From the NCBI GenBank assembly GCA_031002005.1, contig JARYHS010013630.1, forward strand, positions 30,963,504 to 31,027,503: a DNA stretch of 64,000 bases, written 5' to 3'. Each line of letters begins with the position of its first letter. Position 1 is the stretch's first letter. The notes below the pieces were generated by a model that ran no database searches, was not told the origin of the DNA, and saw only the letters and a list, made by a program, of their open reading frames with translations. Made by a program: the position numbers and the translations under genes. This document shows, piece by piece, positions 55,739 through 64,000 of this stretch. The stretch is from Vandiemenella viatica. Lineage: Eukaryota > Arthropoda > Insecta > Orthoptera > Morabidae.

Positions 55739-56899
55739 GTGAGTATAATTATCTGTATTTTTACTATTTAAGAAAACTTTGGATAAGTTCTGTACATTAG
55801 GATTATTTCAATAATGGTATATAAAATATAAATGACTTATTATGGAGAAATGAAACGGTAAAAGTTTGAATTTTTATCTGTCAGTGCATTGTCCACAAAC
55901 TAATGAATGGATTATAATAAAACTGCAGACTGATATCTTATATCACCAGAGAGCACCTTCTCTTGAGATTTGTAACATATTTCCTGATGACACAGAACAA
56001 GCATATTTGTATGTCCACACAGCAGGCAGAAACTAATACACAAATTTTAACAAAACTGCACAAAGTGATTGCTTCCAGCGACCCTTACTACTAGTTGAAC
56101 AAAATATAATAGTGATCACTGATTAGTTCTTACATTAGCAGGTAGGGTCGCTGTGATCAGCAGAGAACATTGAGTATTCTAAAATAGGATTCTGGGATTT
56201 CAAATGAAATAAAAAGTAGAGCAAGTAACTGTGTATATGTGCCAGACCAAACTACATGCTACTTTCTTTCAACAGATCAGTTTGCTGCACCAGAGTTTCT
56301 TTCTATCAAGGAGTCAGATTTAGACAATTGCTTAAATATGGATTACTGTCACCAGTGCAGGAAGAACAAAGCAATTTTTGTTGGTTGGTGAAGATAGTGG
56401 ACGTGTGAACTAAAATTTTCCACCCATTTGTTATTGTTATTTTGAAATACAGAAAATAATCCCCAATTAGTGGAGAGGGTAACATATATCATGCCTTCAT
56501 GAGCAATAAAAGGTGTTCTTTGGGTTGAGTTTTCTATGTTTTATTTGATCCCTCATTCATTCTGAACATTAATTTATGCTTCATACTCAGTTTTAACTTC
56601 TAATAATTAGCTTTGTGATCAACTGATTAAATCAAAGTTCAGTGCCAGCTATATTTAGGCATATCAAACCAAGAGTATACACTTACTGTATCAACATTAA
56701 ATAAGAAATGAGTTAATGTTATATAGTTCTGGATGTATTAGAGAAGAATATATCACTAACTAATTGCTATTGTTTTTATAGCAATTGAGCACCTAGCAAT
56801 GTGGAAGAGTTTCCCCACCCAAATGTTCTGATCTTCTACACAGTGGCTTGAGCAGTATGCAGATGCATATTATCCTGTTGAATGGTGATTTTTTTCCAA
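55739..56899. other. intronic, no recognised feature
   Basis: AT-rich intron sequence after exon 7, nothing supported. Confidence 0.45.
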
Positions 56900-57250
56900 A
56901 CCTTTCAATATCCTAAGTTTTAAATTATTTTCTGCACTGCACTATGTCCTACTGCAAGTTTTTCACCAATGTCATTCACAGCAATATACCTGTCTTCTCT
57001 AATAATCACATCAACTCTTTCTTTGTTGCATTCCGTGTGGGCAGTCCAAGGGCGCCTGCTACGAGGTTCGTCTTGGATACACGTGTCCCCATCTTTCAAA
57101 TGAATCATCCATTTCCTAACACTGCTGGCAGACATCTCCATAGGCACTTTAGAGATTGAGGTGAATTTCAGCAGCTAATTTTTCACTTTAACAAGGAATT
57201 CAATGACAGCACACTGTCGAAACGAAACATTGTGGTGCACCATTTTTGAA
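56900..57250 (-). pseudogene. mariner transposase N-terminal fragment
   Basis: The minus strand reads 'FRQCAVIEFLVKVKN' and, in a shifted frame, 'SASSVRKWMIHLKDGDTCIQ', 'DEPRSRRPWTAHTECNKERV' and 'DVIIREDRYIAVNDIGEKLA', then 'GHSAVQKII'. This is the two-part helix-turn-helix of a mariner transposase, with the linker 'DEPRSGRP' kept as DEPRSRRP. The catalytic part is absent. It is a third or fourth mariner lineage in the window. Confidence 0.8.
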
Positions 57251-57479
57251 ATATTGCCTGTGGTCATGTGATAGCAGCAAACGACAACACAATCTGACAG
57301 CATGTCTTGTACAGACTGTGATTTACAACACTGCTGTCATTTTGTTACTCTGTTGAGATGTTCATAGCTTATACTGAGTTGCTTAGAACTTCCAGTATGG
57401 CCTTCATATGTTCAAAATTTTAAAGAAATTTGGCCTAATATTTCAAAATAGAACAGTAACTTATGATCGGTATAAGAAT

Positions 57480-57805
57480 TGGCATGAAATCAGTGAAGAA
57501 CCATAGGAGACTTGTATGTTGAAGAAGCATTCAACAAAGTAAAAAATAAATTAGATGAGGCATAACTGTTCCACGAGAAACAGTCAGCATGCTGCAATTT
57601 GCAGATGACATTGTTCCATAGAAGACAAGAGTGATGATATTGAGAAATTACTGATAAGCATTGACGAAATATTGGTCAAAGAATTTAGACCAAACGTAAA
57701 CCAATGCAAGATAAAAGTTATTAAATGTATTACATATGATAACAATAATAGTAGATTAAACATAAACATACAATCTCATGTAATGGTAGCAGCTGTAAAA
57801 TACTA
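57480..57805 (+). pseudogene. LINE RT palm fragment, decayed
   Basis: Pieces in two frames read 'VEEAFNKVKNKLDEA' (cf. 'KAFDKV'), 'ETVSMLQFADDIVP' (catalytic ADD) and 'DDIEKLLISIDEILVKEF', then 'NVNQCKIKVIKC'. The order fits an RTE-like RT. Identity of the family is uncertain. Confidence 0.55.
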
Positions 57806-60159
57806 GTTGCTTCCACAGTTTTCTCAGTCGGTCAATATATCAGTGAGCCACTGACTTCATGGATTCTTGCTTTCCTCACATAGCACAAAATATTCTTACT
57901 GGCAATCTATTTGACCACTAAATCTTAAAAAAAAAAAAAAACCTCTCTTTTACCTTCAGATATTACGATTTTGCCCAGAATCACCATCCCATTGGACTGG
58001 TTCCCCGTAAGTGGTACATTTATAGGATTATCTCCTGATCATTAGTCATTGGTTACACCTTGCAACTTGACTTAAGGTTATTTAAATTTTTGAAATTCAA
58101 AATAAACCAATAAATTTTGAGTTATAAATTGAACACTTATATTTATTATATTTTTGACAGACTTTTCTGTCTATAATTACAGTAGATTCCACAATACAGG
58201 TTTCAACACCACATTTGATTTCTAAATATTGCTTACTCAACTTCCTGTTCTAAACAATGTTTCTTTTGTACATTGACACTCTTCAAAATGTTCCCACACT
58301 TCACACTGAGAGTCCCTAACAATATTGATCCTACTTTCTAATGTTACACAATAGCTTGAATAATTTGCCTCTCTTCTGACAATAATAAGTAGAATTTATT
58401 GGGTCATGAAGTGACTAGTAATACACTGACTCTTGTAACAATAAGATAACAGTGTAGAATTTAAGCTTATGTTAGATTTCACCTAGTTTTACAACTAAAG
58501 TCTGGTCTTCTCCATGCAAAATGAAAGTCCACAATAATACATTTGAGCAATCTCCGACAGGTCCTCTCTTATTCCAAGATAAAATCAGTTCTCCCGAACC
58601 TTGTCTTGCTGTAGTAGAAACTTAACCTCTCACAAACACACTCCCCCAAGAAAATAATGAATGGCCGCCATCTTGGTATTTATAGTTATTCCCTGAATTT
58701 CTCTACATGATGCAAACTATTCCTTCATCACACTTCATTCTTTTTCTTATTGACAACATTTTACCCTCTGTTCAGATGCCAAAATTGTACCATGTATTAA
58801 ATACTCCCTGTAACACTAAAAGTTATTAATAAAGACCATGATATATCTTTGTAAATCCCTTGTAACTTCACAAGCACTATAACACAGTTATAAAACCTTG
58901 TTATCTCTAAGCAGCAGAATGTGTTTCATTCAAAAAAGGAACACTTGAAGAATTATAGAAAAAGGAGATAAAAATGTTAAAAAAAGATCTGGGGAAAAGA
59001 AAAATAAAAATTATTGGAAAAAAAGAAATAAAAAAATTATACTTGGAAACTGAATAATTTACATATAGTATTAGGAAAAATAGGATTGCTTGATATAGTC
59101 ACTTGATGTGAATGAATCTGGTCTGCATGAAAAGTGGATATCAACTTTTACTTCTTTTATGTTTGCTACATACTGTATGTAAGTATACATGTGGCCATAA
59201 TCTTAATTTTGAGAATCTTCAAAAGTATGATCAGTGTGTTTATTTTTCAACTTGTTCGTAAATTCTTTACTAGCACATATCAGCGACTTCGTCCGCTTAA
59301 AGTGTGTTATGGTATAAAAGCTTTTGTTACTATTCATAGTACGACCAGCAGAAAAATGTCCCCTTTAGGGTTGGAAATATGGTCAATTGCTTCCTTGGCT
59401 TTTATTCTTCAATGGAAATTGTACCTCAAAGCCGGGACATAGGTATCGAAATGTGTAACACACGCCAAAAGATACGGTTACATAAATTACTCACTTAGCG
59501 GCAATAGACATCTTGAGCAGATTCTGACATCATTATAATCAGAATTTGGCATGTCAGCCACCTTCTGCACTCCAAATCCACTGTGCACCATGGAATATTA
59601 GTAATCATTCTGTTCAAGGCTGTATTTCAACCTTACCACAACCTTCGTTAATACAACTCCTTGGAAATCGGCACTTTTTCAAATTTTGATTTTTCACCTA
59701 TATTATGGCACACACATATCACAAACAGAATTATGGTGTGATACCTGAGTAGAAAGCAAAGAGTAAATGTGACACTGCCGTGTACGAAGTAGGAAACTCT
59801 TTGGAGTTTTTGAATATATAATGAAAATTTCTAAAGGAACTATTTGCGGGATAACAACTATCCTATGTCACTTCACACACAATTTGCTAACTTCATGCCA
59901 AATTTGATTTAAATCTGTTGAGCAATTAAGGCGTGATTGAGGCAGACAGTAAATCTAAACATATTTTTAAACTTTCTCAATTATATAGATATATATTAGC
60001 TTTCTAGAAAGACATGGATGTAAATCTTAAAGAACTAAAAAAAAAAATTGTTAATGAACTTCAGATTTTGAAAATATAGATTATAGGAATAAAATGTGGT
60101 TTGCTAAACTCACAGGGTAATGAAAGAATGTAAACTTGCTTGCATGGGCTCTGATAGGG
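57806..60159. other. intronic, no recognised feature
   Basis: 2.3 kb of AT-rich sequence with A-runs (57930, 60040). The 102-codon frame 59134-59442 has a hydrophobic start and no known motif. Confidence 0.4.
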
Positions 60160-60345
60160 AGATTCATTGGAAGATAGGAGGAGGTTGAAGAGTGTGCTCA
60201 GAGTGTACAAGGCATATGTTGGTATTAGGCTTGGAAAGCTATTTCCAACAGAAGTGATGAATAATATACCAAAAATGCCAAAGGAATTTAAAATTAATAT
60301 TTGTGAATAGTAAATGTACCTTGGAGGAGAGGGGAGGTTTATACT
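60160..60345 (+). pseudogene. LINE family 2, 3' end
   Basis: DNA matches 51.97-52.26 kb: 'gattcattggaagataggag', 'gaggttgaagagtgtgctc', 'acaaggcatatgttggt' and 'aaggaatttaaaattaatat', with a deletion in the middle. Confidence 0.65.
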
Positions 60346-60739
60346 AAAGGGATAGTAAAAATAAGAAATGAGTAAATAGCTGATTAGATAAATTGCCAAT
60401 AAAGCATGCACTCTACCACAGTTAAATATACATTAATGGCACTAAAAATGCAATATATTTGAGAAAAGTACTTCTTATGTGAGGAGGTTGTATATGTTGC
60501 GCCATCACTAGAGTGAATTAATACACTCATGTAAATAAAGCCATGGCTGATTAAATAGCAACTGCATATTGCATTTTTTTTTTTACTCTGCTATTTTTAG
60601 CCTTCGGTCATGACAAAGGATCACTTTAGTGTACATGAATCTCCTCCAGTTTTAGATTGACACTGCTGTGTCAGAAATTAAATTATTTTGATCTATAATT
60701 TTTTTTTTTTTCCTTTGTCTTACAGGTTATTTGTTGGCC

Positions 60740-62172
60740 ATAATGGTATACCGGTAAGAGTATTTTCTGAATACGCGGAGGATATTGAACCATTTCTGTC
60801 AGATATATTCCGTAAATCACTAGAAGAGAGAAAAGTACCTTTTAGCTGGAAAATAGCCCAGGTAATTCCCGTTTTTAAGAAAGGAGATCGGAGTGATCCT
60901 AGGAATTATCGACCCATATCTCTAACATCGGTCTGCAGCAGAATTCTGGAACATGTCATATGCTCGAACATAATGAAGTTTCTAGATGAGAACGAGTTAC
61001 TTACACCATGTCAACACGGATTTCGGAAGAAGAGATCGTGTGAAACACAATTGGCCCTATTTTCCCACGACATAATGAAAGTTATCGATACAGGTTCGCA
61101 AGTTGATGCAGTTTTTTTTGGATTTTCAGAAAGCTTTTGATTCTGTTCCACACAACCAACTTTTAGCGAAGATTCGAGCTTACAGTATTTCGGCTCAGAT
61201 TTGCGAGTGGATACGTGATTTTCTAACTGGTCGATCACAATGTGCCGTTGTTGACGGGGAAGATAAATGTTACTTCGGGCATTCCTCAAGGAAGTGTAAT
61301 AGGTCCACTTCTTTTCTTAATATTTATAAACGATATAGGTGACAACGTCAAATGCTGGTTGCGATTGTTTGCCGACGATGCGGTTATCTATAAGGAAATA
61401 AGGTGCTCCGACGATTGCTTAGAAATTCAGCGTGATTTGGATGCTATTTTCGATTGGTGCCGTAAATGGCAGCTTACACTTAATTGCAAAAAGTGCAAGG
61501 CAATGCGGATAAGTAACAAGAAGAATCAGGTTGTTCACGAGTACAAAATAAACAATTCAGGTGTTGACACGGTTGATTCCGTGAAGTATCTGGGGGTGAT
61601 AGTACAAAGCAACATGAAATGGGACATGCACATAACTTCCGTCGTAGGCAAGGCTAATTCTAAATTACGATTCATAGGTCGTATTTTGAGGAATTGTAAT
61701 GCTCATACAAAGGAGATAGCATATAAAACGCTAATGCGTCCGCATCTGGATTACTGTTGTGGGGTTTGGGATCCGTATCGCAAGGTTCTGATTGACTCAG
61801 TTGAGAGGGTGCAGAGGAGAGCCACTAGATTCGTGACTTGTTGTTACAGCCCTTATGAAAGCGTCACAGAATTGATACATAGATTGGGCTGGGGTAGTTT
61901 GGAAGACAGACGACGTAGCTTGCATTCGAATTTATTGGAGAATATGCGAAAAAATTTGAATTCCGAGTGCAATGAAATACTTCTTCTGCCAACCTATTTA
62001 GGTCGCAATGACCGGAGGGGTAAGATTAGAGAAATAAGATGCCGTAATGATACTTATATGTATTCCTTCTTTCCTCGCACTATTCGGGATTGGAATGGGC
62101 GGGTTTAGGATTGGTGCTTAGCACCCTCTGCCACCCACAATGTTTGTGATTTGCAGAGTATGGATGTAGATG
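60740..62172 (+). mobile_element. CR1/L2-like LINE, 5'-truncated copy 2
   Basis: Starts within 'aatggtataccggtaagag', the same point of the RT as copy 1 to within about 20 bp. Motifs: 'RVFSEYAEDIEPFLSDIFRK', 'QHGFRKKRSCETQLALFSHD', 'PQGSVIGPLLFLIFINDIGD', 'LFADDAVIYKEI' and 'VQRRATRFVTCCYSP', ending 'TIRDWNGRV' at 62108. Breaks: eight T at 61112-61119 (seven keep frame) and an 11 bp deletion near 61260. From 61242 the frame is open for 288 codons. The 3' UTR and 'ggatgtagatg' tail match copy 1, and the two copies differ at few positions, so both are young. Confidence 0.92.
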
Positions 62173-62777
62173 AAGTACTCGATAAGCCATGAAGAAACAT
62201 TGGTCCCCATTACGAATTTGATTCCTTGTGATCTTCAGTGCTTGTCTCTGTTATCTTCTTACAGAAATTAAAAGTAATATTTTTCTGAATGTGAAAGTCC
62301 TAAAATAGCAGTGTCTTTGACAATGACAGTTTTCTAAGAAACAATTTAAATGTTTATATTTTGTTCTGTTTAATAATTTTTTTAAAAATCAGTCAAATAG
62401 AAGAATTCTGATAAATTGTTAAAATATTATGTATTAAATGTTATTCTCTTCATGCAAAGTGCCTTTCATACTTTAACTGTCAGTGTTATTTGGTGAAAAG
62501 AATATTAAGTTCCATATACAGTTTTTCTTCATTCAGTCCCGGAGTGTAACATCTCTTCTATCTGGAGAGGAACATAGCTGATGATACTACTTGAGTACTT
62601 CCTGGAACAACAGTCATATCTCAGGCATATGTTAAATTCTTTGTTTTGGCATGATTAAGCAATTTCTAGATGTATCAAGTTCTTTTCCCAGATGTACGGC
62701 ATACACATAATACCTTCTTTCATACAGCTTTGTATTCTGATTAAATGAAAAAAATTATTTTAAATAATCCTCCAGCT
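62173..62777. other. intronic, no recognised feature
   Basis: AT-rich spacer between two LINE copies in opposite orientation. Confidence 0.5.
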
Positions 62778-64000
62778 TCTACATCTACATATATACTCTG
62801 CAATTCACAAAATTGTGGGTGGCAGAGGGTGCTCAGCACCAAAGCTAATCTCTTTGCTGTGCATTCCAATCCCTAATGGTACGAGGGAAAAAAAGAATTC
62901 ATATAAGAATCAGTCCGGCACCTTATTTCTCTAATTTTATCTTTCCTGTCCTTCCGACTCATATAGGTTGGTGGAAGAAGTATTTCACTACACTCAAAAG
63001 TGAAAGTGGGAGTACGCATGTTTACCAATAAGTTTAAACGAAACGTGTGTCGTCTATCTACCAGGACTCGCAACCTAATCTACCAGTCAGTTCTGTGACG
63101 CTTTCATAAGGACTGTAACAAGCGGTAACGAATCGAGCGTCTCTTCTCTGTACTTTCTCTATACTTTCGATCAACCCCTTACAAAACGGGTCCCAAATGG
63201 CACAACAATAATCCAAATGTGGACGCACAAGAGATTTGTACGCTATCTCCTTTGTTTGTTCATTACAATTTTTCAAGATTCGACCTATGAATCGCAGCCT
63301 AGAATTAGCTCTACCTACTAACGAATTAATGTGTATGTCCCATTTCATGTTCCTTTGTATTGTTACTCCCAAATATTTCATAGAATCGACCATATCAATA
63401 ACTGTATTGTTTAACTCGTATTTCTGAACAATTGGATTCTTTTTGTTAGTTATGCTCATTGTCTTGCACTTTTTACAATTTAGAGTAAGTTGCCACTCAG
63501 CGCACCAAGCCAAAATAACATCCAGATCGCGCTGAATTTCTAAGCAATCGGCCAAGTTTCTTACTTCCCTATAAATAACCGCATCATCAGCAAACAATCT
63601 AAATAGGCTATTCACTTTGTCTCCGAGATCGTTTATAAAAATTAAGAAAAGAAGTGGTCCTATTACACTTCCTTGAGGTACACCCGATGTAACATCTAGA
63701 ATAGAAGAACTTTCTCCTTCAACGACAACATACTGCGACCGACCAGTTAGAAAATCCTTTATCCATTCACAAAGCTGATCTGATATACCGTACGCTCGAA
63801 GCTTCGCTAAAAGGCGGTTGTGTGGCACAGAGTCAAAAGGCTTTCTGGAAATCTAAAAAAATTGTATCTACTTGTGAACCTGCATCGATAACTTTCATTA
63901 CGTCGTGTGTAAATAGGGCCAGCTGTGTTTCACATGATCTTTTCTTCCAAAATCCATGTTGATTTGTTGTAAGCAAATTATTATCATCTAGAAAATTCAT
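62778..64000 (-). mobile_element. CR1/L2-like LINE, copy 3, running off the window
   Basis: Minus strand, entering at 64000 with 'MNFLDDNNLLTTNQHGFWKK' and 'RSCETQLALFTHDVMK'. One extra T near 63837 shifts the frame in 'DFQKAF'. The main frame 63828-63058 then holds 'PHNRLLAKLRAYGISDQLCE', 'VTSGVPQGSVIGPLLFLIFI', 'LFADDAVIYREVRN' and 'VQRRDARFVTACYSP'. A second shift near 63060 precedes the C-terminus (63073-62873). The 3' UTR 'gggtggcagagggtgctca' (plus-strand view: 62817 on) and a 'ctacatctacat' tail lie at the left. It is clearly diverged from copies 1 and 2, an older subfamily. Confidence 0.9.

Noticed and set aside
59134..59442. 102-codon frame with hydrophobic start
   Set aside because: No motif, AT-driven composition and no splice context; probably chance.
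55740..64000. Next CABIN1 exon (the 'GIWRIP' block)
   Set aside because: I looked for a phase 0 acceptor followed by this block and did not find it; it probably lies beyond the window.
1..64000. CRISPR arrays, operons, bacterial genes, phage
   Set aside because: No regularly spaced direct repeats or compact gene clusters; the window is spliced animal DNA.

Overview
The window is animal nuclear DNA, most likely from an insect with a large, repeat-rich genome. The reasons are spliced exons with GT/AG borders, introns of 8-17 kb, AT-rich sequence, and dense fragments of arthropod-type transposable elements: mariner, Tigger/pogo, hAT, Helitron, Penelope-like elements, CR1/L2-like, RTE-like and RNase H-bearing LINEs, a Ty3/gypsy scrap and tRNA-derived SINEs. 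There is no bacterial gene content, CRISPR or operon. The species cannot be fixed from the sequence; a large-genome polyneopteran insect is a guess. A run of exactly 1000 N (1681-2680) is an assembly gap.

One host gene crosses the window on the + strand: the middle part of a homologue of CABIN1 (calcineurin-binding protein cabin-1, the animal counterpart of yeast HIR3, a subunit of the HIRA histone H3.3 chaperone complex). Seven exons are visible: 7616-7780, 8352-8450, 18539-18664, 27219-27451, 37538-37637, 37805-38606 and 55494-55738. Their reading phases agree at every junction, giving 590 codons. Five exons match conserved CABIN1/HIR3 blocks. Two exons (37538-37637 and 37805-38606) encode a basic, then a serine/acid-rich, low-complexity linker. 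The start and end of the gene lie outside the window or in the gap.

Almost everything else sits in the introns and is mobile-element debris. From left to right: LINE ORF1 scrap, gap, LINE RT scrap, gypsy scrap and mariner scrap (1-5.3 kb); SINE, exons 1-2 and a palindromic MITE (5.3-8.5 kb); a mariner inside a LINE, a hAT MITE, an RTE LINE and a second mariner (8.7-13.5 kb); LINE, SINE and Tigger mosaic (14.3-18 kb); Penelope-like elements and a long-TIR DNA transposon (19.3-27 kb); a Tigger inside a Penelope terminal repeat (28.4-30.2 kb); a Helitron-like element, SINEs and a long palindrome (30.9-36.9 kb); Helitron-like shells that carry LINEs (38.9-50.5 kb); a Penelope GIY-YIG fragment followed by a hammerhead-like motif (51.2-51.8 kb); and three CR1/L2-like LINE RT copies (one at 48.8 kb, two near the right end).

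No element in the window looks intact. The points most worth checking are hammerhead-ribozyme-like cores in several Penelope terminal repeats, the Helitron-like shells with an internal duplicated module, the nested insertions that give a relative chronology, and the acidic CABIN1 exon with a possible intron-retention isoform.
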